From Aphelidium insulamus (Eukaryota; Aphelidiomycota; Aphelidea; Aphelidiaceae): a stretch of DNA of 64,000 nt. A program made the translations under genes and the position numbers. The notes under the pieces are model-generated. The model had not been told where the DNA came from and ran no database searches. It worked only from the letters and a program-made list of their open reading frames with translations. Shown here piece after piece: positions 8,338-19,011 of the stretch (positions within the stretch are counted from its first letter, which is position 1; every line of letters starts with the position of its first letter). Location: assembly GCA_036784855.1 (NCBI GenBank), contig JAZDSV010000047.1, positions 1 through 64,000 of the forward strand. The letters are read 5' to 3'.

Positions 8338-11300
8338 TCACTGCGGCACCCAGGACTCCACGGTGGCGAGCACATCCTCCACCACCGAGATTTCATTCCA
8401 GCGCGCAGATTGGTCAGGCGGTCCTGCGCGATACTTTGCCTTCTGCGACAGGGCGTGGCGCAGCGTGTCGCGGAAATGTCGCTCAGTGCGCTGCAGGGCG
8501 GTGGGCACAGGTTTGTTGGCACCGCTGGCGGATGTGAGTACGGGTGCTGCCGTATCATCGTCCTCCGCGGTCTGCTGGATCTGCTGCGCGGCCGGGTCCG
8601 AGTGCAGAGTCTGACAGTGGCTAAACACCAAGTCCACCAGACCGTTCACATACTTGCTATTTATCTACACATGATGTATGAATGCCATGAACATTTACTA
8701 ATGTACAACAAAAAACATACCGCAGTGTTGCCCTTGTCGTAAAAGACAATGTAGAGGTTTAAAATGTCTGTGAACAGCTGCACATTGACCAGTGTGTCCA
8801 TGCACGAGTCGGCAATCTTCAAACTCTTTTGCAGACACTCGAGCACGCGCTTGCCATCGCGGTAGATGAACTCGTTGCGCAGCCGGTCAGACAGTGTGGT
8901 GGACACGGCGGCACGGGGACGTGTAGTGCCCGACACTGGCTGTGCGGCTACCGGTGCTTTTGCTGTTGGACTCACGGTCGGCGGAGTGCCCAGCCCGGCG
9001 TACATCCCATCATCTTCGTCCACGCCGAATTGAGGCACCCCCGCCGGCGTAATCTGCTTCAGCTGCTCCTCCATCGCTGCGGCGGGATCGTACTTGCTCG
9101 CACTTGCTGCCGACGACGTCTTTCTCGCCGCAGTGGATGTGGTTTCACTGGCAGTAGCACCATCACCACCCGCCAGAAGCGTGTTCATGCGTACACAGTC
9201 CGCCTCCTCGACGTCGCGGCCCCAGAAGAGGTGCGAGCAGAGCAGCACCAGCCGGCACTGGTCATCCTTGCGCAACATGCGGCTGGCGTACAGAGCACAC
9301 TTTGTCGCCAGCGTATCATAGTTCTCACGGCCGAATATGCCGCGATTCGACGCCGCGTACAGCGTGCCCACCATCAGGTGCAGGATGGAGATCTGGGACT
9401 TGGACTGCGAGATGCTGTCCTCGTAGATCGTGAACGCCTGCACCATGAACTCGTACGCAATCATCTCGAACCCAATGAGAATCACGGGGTCCTGAAGTGG
9501 CATCAGGAACAGCCGCAGTGCCAGTTCGTGGTGCTCGGCACGCTGCAGCGCCGATACAATCTGGTGCATAAACTTGAATAGCGCCTGCAGCTGCTGGTCA
9601 GTGGCAGACGGCTGTTCATCGTCGCCACCGATTTTACGTTCTTCCGGGTGCTCTAGCTGTGCGGTGCAGTACTGCAACGCCAGTCGGAGTGACTGTATCA
9701 TCAGCGCCGGCAACGTGTACATTACGCGGTCCACACCGCCAGCCACGAATATTTGGCGCTCGGCATTCAAAATCTGGGCGGCCACTTAGCATTGTATGCC
9801 TCAATATACAAGATATAAACACACCGCAAACTGCTGATCAGCATCGTCACAGCGAAACAGGTGTACGAGGCGCGCAACCAAACTCTGCGCCTCCTTCACG
9901 TCTTCCATGTCCATCGGCTCGCCGCCGACTTGCTTGCCAGTGCCCGACACCAGCCCGCCGTCCTTTTGGTCACGCACAAGAGTGCCCATCAGCTCCGAGA
10001 GCAGACGTGTGGCAATCTCGGGCTTGTCAATTATTACAGACTTTCGCAGCGTGTCTTTGGCAATGTGGAGAGCAGAGGCGCGACGCAGAGGATACGGCAG
10101 CACGGCCAGCATGTCACACAAAGCACCGCTGCAACCCGTGTTCTCCAGCAGCGTCAGGATGGATGGGTGTGTGCGCAATGGGGCCGCGATGAGTTCCAAC
10201 ACAGCCTTCATCGTTGCACGGTCTCCAATATTCTCTCTGCATCATCAAAGTTATGAGTGGTTAAAACACCAGTAAAAACAACACTTGCGCATCTGCCGTC
10301 GAATAGTGCTGTGCGCCAAATCGATAGATCTTGGCCACATACTCCAAGCGCTCCGGGTAGCAGTTGAGCGCCAGATTCATCAGCGAGACCAGGAGCGCCG
10401 TGGCATCACCGACAGACAAATCTTCACGCGCAGTAATAATGCCCGTGATCTCTTTCCAAAACACCTCAAACAGGGGAATCTCGTCCGGAATACCCGGGCG
10501 GTACTTTTGCGCCGCAGTCTGTTCCGCAGCTGGAGTAGACTTCTGCTCTTTACCCTCGTCGCCGGTACTCCCCTCGGCAGCCTCATCGCTTCCACCGGAA
10601 GCATTCTCACGTTCACGCTTGGCATACGCCGTAAACCGGTCAATGAAACTGATGATAATGTTCTTGATGTTGACCTGTTGCTGCAAACGCCCCGTGGCCT
10701 CCAGCAGCTGGCCAAGTGTCCACAAATGGAAATCATCTTGAAACACTTGGATAATAGCTTCAAGCAGATATTCTGCCTGATGTTAAATTCCAGTTGCAGT
10801 AATCAAATACAATTCAGTTTACCTTGCGCGATGACATCTTTGCAGGAGACAATCTGCTCCAACACTTTGGGGAGTACAGTCTGCGCAGCTATCAACATTT
10901 TAAGCATAGAAATACTGCACGCACAGTCTTGTAAATGTCCAGAGTGAGACCGTCCAGCTGCGATAGACGCACCAAATTCGTGCCAACCAGAATGCGCAGA
11001 TCGCGACGCTCCTGCTCACGGCGAGCGCGGTCCCGTGACAGTCCCTGATGCTGCAGCCGCACCCAGAGCTTGTTCATCTCGGTAAAATTGTTCAGTATAA
11101 AGTAAATTGTGTCATCCAGACTTCCCGACTCGGCACTGTACAGCATTTAAGTAAACGAAATTATTACATAGGCAGTGCAATACCTCGCGCCGGGAGTCTG
11201 CGGCAACAAGTCACGGGAAAGCTGTTGCAGATAGTAGCGGAGAAATAGGCCGCGAGTGGGATGCTGCACACCCTTGCACATATCCAACATGTCCATCATG

Positions 11301-12007
11301 AGGTCCCGTTTGGGCGAGTTGGGCACCGACATGTAGATGGTGCCCACGGTGATCATGAGGAAGAGGCGCGGCACAATGCTGGAAGCGTACTGCACCATTT
11401 CGTACAGTTCCGCCAGTTTGTGACGGCTGGGATCGGCGGCGTTGGATGGTTGGTTCAGCGAAGAGTCCAAAGCAACTGTGCGTGCTGCCGACTGAATATC
11501 GCCGCCGGCCGCAGTGTCACCATCAGCAGACTTGGTGGCATCGGCAACCGTGGGCGCCGGTCCAGACGCCGAGACGGCTGTAATAATTACTACAGCAATA
11601 ACAAGTAGCCATATTCAAAGCTTACCCGGGGCAGAGTAATGCTCGCGCAGATGCGATGAAAGGCGGCCCAGCTGGTCAAAGACAGACATGTAGAGCTCGT
11701 AAAAGTTTTTGGGAGTCAACGCTGACGTCTTGAGCTCGGCAAGCTGCACATACGTCAGCCACAGCAAGTGTGTGTATGTATACAAGTAGAGAAGAGCGTG
11801 CCATAGTAGAAGCATGCTTGATGGCCTCCATTACACGGTCGTCGTTCTGCGGCGAGAAGAGGTGCGTGAGTGTGCGTACGGTACCTGGACAGCACTCACC
11901 AGACACTTGTTCATGTGGAATGCATGCACCTTGATGGCGTGCATGCCCTCATCCAGCGACGTCTTCTGGTCGTCGGCCGGCAGCGTGCTCAGCGATGACT
12001 GCGACAT
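8338..12007 (-). CDS. VPS35: Retromer core subunit VPS35
   Basis: Ten exons keep phase throughout: 12007-11900, 11846-11784, 11743-11626, 11577-11184, 11135-10925, 10880-10823, 10772-10280, 10236-9821, 9784-8721, 8664-8338, giving 1083 aa. The N-terminal family signature is present: [18 protein letters not shown], then [34 protein letters not shown] and [16 protein letters not shown]. Later blocks are [33 protein letters not shown] and the C-terminal [14 protein letters not shown] helix. VPS35 is the alpha-solenoid scaffold of retromer, recycling cargo from endosomes. It exceeds the ~800 aa usual length through Ala/Ser-rich linkers inserted near residues 80-120 and 800-870. Two splice joins (around 10280 and 9821) use weak GTTTNT donors and are the least certain. 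Confidence 0.94.
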
Positions 12008-12403
12008 GGCTCGCAGCGTGTGTAATTACTGTGTTCAATGTATTGTTTTCACTTGTGTGTGTGTGAGGAAACTTGATCACGAAATCCACGATGAGTGACC
12101 GCTCGCACTATATGAGTTACAGCACATTAACCCTATAATAAAATTCCACTGCACAGTGTATTGACCTAAAAATATCGCGTCAAAAGTATAACTATATTGG
12201 TCTTGGGCAGACATTGAATATGCTCACTTGACATATCTAGTGCTCGCAGTTGGCACCGTGACAGGCAAACATGCAGAGGTGCAGGGCCGCACCACACATC
12301 ATCGTCGGGCACGATAACATTAATATACAAGAAACATTACGCAAACATAGTATAATACATACGTCGCTGCAGATATAAATAAATGGCAACTTGTCTGGTC
12401 TAT
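12008..12403. other. Spacer between VPS35 start and a downstream ankyrin gene
   Basis: No gene seen. A short (GT)6 tract at about 12054-12065 reads as CA on the VPS35 strand, about 50 bp upstream of its start codon. The rest is AT-rich. Confidence 0.4.
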
Positions 12404-13852
12404 TCAGTCAATTCGCACGCCATAATAACGATGCAGCAACATTGTCCATCCACATTGTACACATATCCAACCCAGGTGCTGAGCCTTGCTGCGACACATG
12501 TCGTCCACGGGACATCCATTAAGTGCAGCCCATCGAGCCAACTCTTCATGTTTGAATTCGATAGCCGCAAGCATAACTGCCGTGTCCCATGGGCAGTTGC
12601 GTTTGCGCAACTTTTGAAGCACAGTCAGCAGGCCCTTCTCTGCCGCCTTGACACAGCAATTCTGATCCACGGGACATCCGTTGTCCAACGCCCAATCCGT
12701 CAACCTCTGATTTCCACCTTCCAAAGCCTTGTGCATGACTAGACTGTTCCATGGGCAGTGGCGTGCGCGCAGCTTTCTCAGCACAGACAAATATCCCTTT
12801 TCTGCCGCTTTGACACAGCATTGTTCATTCACAGGGCACTCATGATCAATTGCCCAATTTGCAAACCCTTTGTGCCCACAATCAATCGCCTTGTGAATGA
12901 CTTCAGAGATCCATGGACATTGGCGTTCGCGCAGCATTGAAAGTACATGCAATAATCCCTTTTCTGCCGCTTTGACACAGCACTGACCATCCATTGGGCA
13001 TCCATTGTCCACTGCCCATATCGCGAGTTCGGCGTGTTTATCCCTGAGTATTGCCCACTTGTCAGCCAGCACTTCATAGGCGTCGATAGCCGCGTGTAGT
13101 GTAGAAGCATCCCACGGACAATTTTTTGCACGCAATTTTTCCAAAAACTCCAAGTCGCCAAGTTGGGCAGCAGTTGCACAGCAGAAAGTGTCAATGGGAC
13201 ACTCATTGTCTGTTGCCCACGAGGCGAGCTCGGTATGCCCATTGGAAAGCGCCTTCCAAACAACATAGCTGCCCCACGGACAGTTCCTTTCGCGCAATTC
13301 TTCTAAAATATCTTGCCAACCCTCAGCGGCGGCAATGTTGGCACACTCCGAGTCAAGCGGGCACCCATTCTCAATTGCCCAAATGGCAACCTCGAGGTGC
13401 TGCGCTCTCAACGCCGATTTAAGAACTTCTGAATTCCAGGGAACGTCATTTTGGCGCAACTTGGCCAAGATATTCAGCATACCCTTTCTGGCGGCTTGTA
13501 TGCAGCTATTCTCAGCCACCTGGCATCCATTCTCCATTGCCCACTCGGCAACCGCGCCATCACGTCGCATGAGAGCGATTTTCCAAGCATCGGAAGGATC
13601 GAAATCAATTCCAAGCGAGAAACCCCAGTCCAGGGCTTCCACTTGTCCACGTGATGCTGCATCACTGCAGAAAAAATCGCTGTGGTATTGGATTATGTTG
13701 CCAAGTACATCCATGCATTGAAGCAAATCCTGCGGGATACTTGCTTTATCGATAGCACAAGGTTCGAATAGACCTTTGGCAAACTCAAAAAATGCTGGTG
13801 CACCATATGTGCCTCTGAGTGCCGCGACAACAAGCAAAGAGTGTACGCGCAT
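12404..13852 (-). CDS. Ankyrin-type repeat protein with predicted signal peptide
   Basis: Intronless, 482 aa from the ATG at 13852. The N-terminus (VHSLLVVAALRGTYGAP) looks like a signal peptide. From about residue 90 the protein is a run of repeats alternating two motifs: a WAxxNGCPxD type and an LRxRxCPW type. These recur as NGCPLD, RNCPWG, NECPID, KNCPWD, NGCPMD, RQCPWI, HECPVN, RHCPWN, NGCPVD and RNCPWD. Pairs of ankyrin-like helices with conserved Cys-Pro fit the large ankyrin families of protists and giant viruses. Ankyrin proteins normally work in the cytosol, so an exported one is unusual and could be an effector; that step is inference. Base use resembles the neighbouring secreted genes. 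Confidence 0.8.
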   Translation of the reverse strand: MRVHSLLVVAALRGTYGAPAFFEFAKGLFEPCAIDKASIPQDLLQCMDVLGNIIQYHSDFFCSDAASRGQVEALDWGFSLGIDFDPSDAWKIALMRRDGAVAEWAMENGCQVAENSCIQAARKGMLNILAKLRQNDVPWNSEVLKSALRAQHLEVAIWAIENGCPLDSECANIAAAEGWQDILEELRERNCPWGSYVVWKALSNGHTELASWATDNECPIDTFCCATAAQLGDLEFLEKLRAKNCPWDASTLHAAIDAYEVLADKWAILRDKHAELAIWAVDNGCPMDGQCCVKAAEKGLLHVLSMLRERQCPWISEVIHKAIDCGHKGFANWAIDHECPVNEQCCVKAAEKGYLSVLRKLRARHCPWNSLVMHKALEGGNQRLTDWALDNGCPVDQNCCVKAAEKGLLTVLQKLRKRNCPWDTAVMLAAIEFKHEELARWAALNGCPVDDMCRSKAQHLGWICVQCGWTMLLHRYYGVRID

Positions 13853-14158
13853 GCTGAGCAGAGAAGTTAAAATGGTGCAAAATGTGGTAACCGATTAGAA
13901 CGACATGATTGGTCAAACTGCAAATCCGCTCCATCAAGCGCCATCTTTAATTTATTACAACAAATGGATCAATATTTAATTCGCGTGAGATTTTGCCGCA
14001 TCAATAGTAATAGAATGTTCCTAAAGCTGGCCTTCATCCTGCATGTCGGCGGAGTATAAGCTCTGTCAAGTGATATTGAACGGATACGATTGTGTCATGG
14101 TGCCACATGCAAGATGATATTTTGTCACTGCCTATAACCATCATCGTATGTGTATGTA
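13853..14158. other. Intergenic, no gene seen
   Basis: AT-rich spacer upstream of the ankyrin gene and downstream of the ChaC gene. No coding frame, repeat or RNA is recognised. Confidence 0.4.
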
Positions 14159-15106
14159 TTATGAAAAATACTTGGTGACAACGGCGCGCCACCGATCGCC
14201 ATCTGGGCCATCGGACATGGACAGGATGAGTGCTTTGAGATGGGCGTGAACACTCTCAAGGTGCGGATCGGCCGTTGCGGGAAAGTGCAGCCTGTGCGCC
14301 TGATACAGTTCGACAAAGTACTCGTAGTTGGGTCCAGACGGCCCCGCGGACAGTGCAATGTGCCGCGCCACACTGCGCACATCGGCACCGGGTCCCAGAA
14401 ACGATTCATTGTCCGGAGTGGCGACGTATGTGATGGCGCTGCAGAACGGCTGGCCGGATTGCGGGTCGTGTACGTCCAGCTTGCACACCGAGTAGCCGTT
14501 CTTCTCACGAAAGTTCAAGTGTGCCGTCACCTCGTCAATGTTGTCCGAGTCGATTCGGTATGCCATGCCCCACACAATGTCCTCGACAGTGTCTTGTACA
14601 GCTACATGTGACACCGGTGGATACCCATCAGGAACCATCTGGCAGCACTCGGTAAGTTCAAATCATGAATGGGGGCGAGTGCAACCCACCAGCTGGTCGT
14701 GCTGCATAAAGTCGCGGGCATAATCTGCCGCTCTAATCAGCGTCACCACGCGGCCTAGAGCTGTTACCTCCTTGCAACTGAATGGAAGTAAATATGCACC
14801 CTACCTGGATTCCCCGGCACGCCGCGGTGGTCAATGCTGACCAGCAAAGTCAATTGTAGACGCATGTAGGATCGTCACACTGCACGCATCGCACCTGCCC
14901 TGCCAGAATCGCCTGACGTATCCGCGAATGAAGCCAGGTCTCCTGTAAGCATCAGCAAGTAGAACTACTACGACTAGTACAGGTATTCACGGGCCCTGCA
15001 TACCTCTCGGCATACTCAAAGTCCACCTTCCATATGAGCGAGCCGTAGCCAAAGCTGTCGCAGTGAGAAGTGCAGAGAGTCCACAGGTGTGCACTTACAT
15101 CCACAT
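14159..15106 (-). CDS. CHAC2: ChaC-family glutathione-specific gamma-glutamylcyclotransferase
   Basis: Six exons (15106-15099, 15054-15004, 14942-14895, 14836-14805, 14754-14690, 14638-14159) give 227 aa with phase kept at every join. The start MWIFGYGSLIWKVDF is the ChaC substrate-loop signature; the first exon codes only MW plus two bases. [20 protein letters not shown] follows, split by two introns, then VWGMAYR, an FREKNGY block and GPSGPNYEYFVEL. The enzyme splits glutathione to 5-oxoproline and Cys-Gly in the cytosol. Length and N-terminus match the CHAC2 group better than the stress-induced CHAC1 group. The catalytic Glu is expected in the FREK helix, and that residue is present. Confidence 0.92.
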
Positions 15107-15401
15107 TAAGTATGAGTATTATTGTGGAATCCAATTGAAATCAATTCAATGCTCCATTCCATTCCGCACAGTGCAAGTCTGTACAATGCAAGCCCTTCTT
15201 GCGCATAAATGGCTATGGATATGTGCATTTCCGTAGTTTATATTGCCAGCTATGCCAATTAGCAATGCAAGCCAGTGTTGATACGTCATTGCGCCCCGCC
15301 CTTACTGCGACACGCGCTTACGTATACAAGGTGTTGCAAGGCAGCGCCTGACTACTTAAGGCGGCTTGGCACGCGAGTACAGTCGTGTTAGAGATACTAG
15401 C
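15107..15401. other. Spacer upstream of ChaC
   Basis: Between the ChaC start codon and the tandem repeat I see no gene. It probably carries the ChaC promoter on the minus strand. Confidence 0.4.
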
Positions 15402-15701
15402 TTGTGTGTGTCTCGTCTGGTTAGACACTACTAAAGAATCCACGCGACAGGTAAATAAAGGGTGTGTGATTCTACTACCTGTGTGTGTCTGCGTCCTGTT
15501 GGTCTTGACACCACTAAAGAATCCACGCGACAGGTAAATAAAGGGTGTTTGATTCTACTAGCTGTGTGTGTCTGCGTCCTGTTGGCCTTGACACTACTAA
15601 AGAATCCACGCGACAGGTAAATATAAGGTGTGTGATTCTACTAGCTGTGTGTGTCTGCGTCCTGTTGGTCTTGACACCACTAAAGAATCCACGCGACAGG
15701 T
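15402..15701 (+). repeat. 83-bp tandem repeat with splice-site-like ends
   Basis: About 3.6 copies lie head to tail, with an exact 83-bp period judged by the CACGCGACAG core at 15441, 15524, 15607 and 15690. In the first three copies the core is followed by GTAAATA, a good 5' splice site. Copies are joined by a ~28-nt GTAAAT...TTCTACTAG segment; in the first copy the final AG is AC. The last copy is followed by GTTTCC instead. The array ends about 200 bp before the start of the plus-strand ankyrin gene. Divergence is a few bases per copy. It may be a minisatellite or repeated untranslated exons. Confidence 0.85.
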
Positions 15702-15903
15702 TTCCCGGACACCGCATCGTTTAACAGAGCCAATGTCGAGGTTGTTTGCACCCAACCCTCACTGTTGGTAAAAAAACTTTGGCCAGACCGGCAACCACGG
15801 CGCCCATGATGCTGGTGGCAGAGTGCGCCAATCACGTGCAAGCAGGCAACGGTCCATCCATCCATACGGGACGGTATCCCGTGCAGTAACAATAGTCTGC
15901 TCA

Positions 15904-17369
15904 ATGGCACCACCAGAAGAACCACTGCTGCTTTCCTCAGACAATGCATATGCCACAGCAGCACCGGTGCCAAACTGGAATGCGCTCCTCAGCGAAGTAC
16001 TGCGACTTGTAATCAGATCCGGTGGCCACAATGGACTGTTTAGTGCCCTGGTGAGCAGGGAGTGGTGGGCGGCGTACCGCGTAGAGTTTGGCGGCGGCGG
16101 CGGCGGCGTCAACTACTCGCCCATCACCACCAGCTACTCTGCCGCCGCACAGTCCATCAGCCGTGCCGACTACGCCATTCAGGCGGGCGCCGATGCGTTT
16201 GAAGTGGCGTTCGCGGCGTCCCGACAGCACTGTTTTGACGTGGTGCGCCACCTGCATGACACGCACCACGTCAGCTTGGAGGTCATGGATGACGGTAACT
16301 ATTACGACGAGCGGTCATTACAGTGGACAGAGCACGCGGCCGAGGCTGGCAACATTGACGTGCTGCAGTGGATGCGCGGTGTGGGCGCGCAGTGGGACAG
16401 CAGTACATCGATGGCAGCTGCGCGGCACGGACACCTCGCTGTGCTGCAGTGGCTGCACGCGCATGAATGTCCGTGGAACTGCGGCACTACCAGCGTGGCC
16501 GCGAAGGGCGGGCACTTGGAGGTGCTGCAGTGGCTGCGGGCAAATGGCTGTGAGTGGGACAGCGGTGTGTGCCATTCAGCCGCAGCAGGCGGACACCTTA
16601 CAGTGCTGCAGTGGGCACGTGCCAATGGCTGTGAGTGGACCGTATGCACGTGCCAGGCAGCCGCTGAAGGCGGACACCTTGCAGTGCTGCAGTGGGCACG
16701 TGCTAATGGCTGTGAGTGGCATGGGACGGTGTGCCAGGCGGCAGCCCTTCACGGGCACTTAGAGATACTGCAGTCGCTACTCGCCAACGGCTGTCCGTGG
16801 AATGGAGCCACGTGCGCAGGTGCGGCGGGTGGTGGCCATCTGGACATACTGAAGTGGGCGCGTGCAAATGGCTGCGAGTGGGACGAGTGGACCATTGAGC
16901 AGGCGGCGGATGCTGGTCACTTGCATGTTTTGAAGTGGATATATGACACTGGCGCTGTACCGGCTGACTGGTGGAGTGCGGCGTGCGAGACTGCAGCCAG
17001 GGGTGGCAATCTGAGTGTGCTGCAGTGGGCGCGGTCCAAGAATTACCCGTGGGATTCGGGCACCGGAAATGATGGTGGCACGTGCAGGTCTGCGACACGG
17101 GGCGGTCACTTGGACGTGCTCAAGTGGGCACATGAAAACGGCTGTGAGTGGGATGAGGACGTCATGGATGAGGCCATTGGAAGTGGCAATGTAGCAATGG
17201 TGGCGTGGTTGGAGAAGATCGGTTTTAAGTTGCCCGAAAGCGCCATAACTTATGCGGCCATTAACTCGCATCTGATAGCCATCAAGTGGCTATACGCGCG
17301 CGGGTGTCCACTGAACTGTGCCGACGTGTTATGCGCAGCCCGGGATCCACAAATTCGGAAGTGGGTCCG

Positions 17370-17402
<33 letters not shown>

Positions 17403-17427
17403 GGAACGAAATGCAGAGTTCGCTTAA
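15904..17427 (+). CDS. Ankyrin-type repeat protein with possible N-terminal F-box
   Basis: Intronless, 507 aa from the ATG at 15904 (MAPPEEPLLLSS). Residues ~35-65 (LLSEVLRLVIRSGGHNGLFS followed by REWWAAYR) loosely fit an F-box, which would make it a substrate receptor of an SCF ubiquitin ligase; this is tentative. From about residue 120 come ten or more repeats of ~33 residues with a GGHLxVLQWARANGCEWD consensus. This Cys-Trp ankyrin variant is common in protist and giant-virus proteins. The C-terminus has a CAG-encoded polyglutamine tract (17371-17397). There is no signal peptide, in contrast to the ankyrin gene at 12404-13852. Several neighbouring repeats are nearly identical at DNA level, indicating recent internal duplication. 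Confidence 0.82.
17371..17397 (+). repeat. (CAG)9 microsatellite encoding polyglutamine
   Basis: Nine CAG triplets followed by AAG CAG lie in frame near the C-terminus of the ankyrin protein. The tract is expected to be length-variable between strains. Confidence 0.9.
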
Positions 17428-17465
17428 GGTTCCGAATTGATTGTGCCGTAATATACTTGTTCTCA

Positions 17466-18951
17466 ATGCTCGTCTGCCTGGCCTTGTTGAGCGCTCTGTC
17501 GGTGGCAGTGGCGGCCACGGAGCTCACCTTTCAACTTGAAGGTGGCCAAGCTGTATTGGATGAGGCGTATGGCGCGCATCTCGCCCCGCTACAGATGGTG
17601 GAGGCGCCAGATATGGGCGTGCCTGACGCGTACATTGTACAGCTCAAAGATGCCGCTGCTGGCAAAGAAGTGGCCGGAGAAGCGGCTGCTTCATCGCTGC
17701 GCACCACCGCTCTCATCAAGCACCGCACGTGGCTACTCGACACTATCCGTGCCATCAGTGTTGCCGAGGCTGGAACCGCCCTAATCAACAGCCACGTAAG
17801 CGCACTGTCAATTATGTGGCGCTGACTGTGCTGACTAAGCCCGCATATTATTTGCTTTCCATATTTCGCCCCTATATATGTTAAAGACTTCGCTATATAT
17901 GACATAATGGCAGATTAGCAAGGTGTTCAACTTTGGACAGTTTCAAGGATATGCCGGCACGTTCTCCGCGGGTGTCTTGGCGGCCATCCGCGCCAATGGC
18001 GACGTTGCCCAAGTGGAACAGGACGCCGTAGTGCACGCTGAAGGCTTTGCCGATAACCGCTACAAATCCATGTCCACTGTCAAGCAGACCAATGCGACAT
18101 GGGCACTGCAGCGCGTCTCACATGTCGGCAGCTTGCCTTTAGATTCCGATGCCACCTGGCTCAACTACACGTACGAGTATCCGGAGCATGCGGACGGCGC
18201 CGGTGTCCCCGTCTACATCATTGACACTGGCATCAACATCAAGCATCCAGAGTTTGGCGGTCGGGCCGTGTGGGGCATGTCCGTGGTGCCTGGCTGGGGC
18301 GAGACCGATGGCTACGGGCACGGCACGCATGTGGCCGGCACAGTGGGTTCAACGAGTTTCGGTGTCGCCAAGCAGGCCACGCTGATTGCCGTCAAGGTGT
18401 TCTCGGACTGGGGATATGGGCAGGTTAGCTGGATAGTGGACGCGGTGCAGTACGCGGCACAGCGGCACCGAAACAGTCGTTATAATCGCCGCTCTGTGGT
18501 CAACATGTCGCTGGGGGCCGGGTTGTCGCCGGCTGTGGTTGCCGCGGTAGATAGTGCGGTGGACATGGGCATGGTGGTGGTGGTGTCTGCCGGCAACAGC
18601 GACAAGTCGGCATGTAGCCAGTCGCCGGCCAACAGCGCCAAAGCAATTACGGTGGCCGCAAGCACCATTGAGGATCGGCGCGCCAAATTTTCCAATTTTG
18701 GGCGATGCGTCGACATCTTTGCACCCGGCATGGACATTGTGTCTACTGAGGGCCGCAGCACCAGCATCAAATCGGGGACATCGATGGCATCGCCGCATGT
18801 TACCGGTATCGTCGCGGGCCTGGTGGCGTCCATGCCGGCCGCGAGCACCGTGGATGACATCAAAGCTGCGCTCTATCGCTCTGCGGAAGTTGACGCCATC
18901 GCTGACGGGAAAACCTCACCAAATCGATTTGTGCGCATCGTCAGCGCTTAA
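17466..18951 (+). CDS. Secreted subtilisin-like serine protease (S8A, proteinase K type)
   Basis: Exons 17466-17795 and 17914-18951 (118-nt intron, phase 0) give 455 aa. A signal peptide (VCLALLSALSVAVAA) is followed by an inhibitor I9 propeptide (DAYIVQLKD ... FNFGQFQGYAGTFSAGVLAA) and the S8 catalytic domain. All triad motifs are intact: Asp in VYIIDTGINIKHPEF, His in GHGTHVAGTVGS, the oxyanion Asn in VVVSAGNSDKSAC, and Ser in SGTSMASPHVTGI. The layout is that of fungal and protist proteinase K-like enzymes that mature by removing the propeptide and act outside the cell. It ends at the mature catalytic domain, with no GPI signal or extra C-terminal domain. Confidence 0.94.
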
Positions 18952-19011
18952 GCATTGGAGCATTTAATATACACCGACGCACATCTCTATTCAACGTTGT
19001 ATAAAATCATT

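Noticed and set aside
15402-15701. CRISPR array
   Set aside because: The whole 83-bp unit repeats; there are no unique spacers, and the genome is eukaryotic.
15402-15701. Spliced-leader RNA gene array
   Set aside because: Units have a donor-like site, but no Sm site or snRNA-like stem-loop is visible, and each is followed by a 3' splice-like site.
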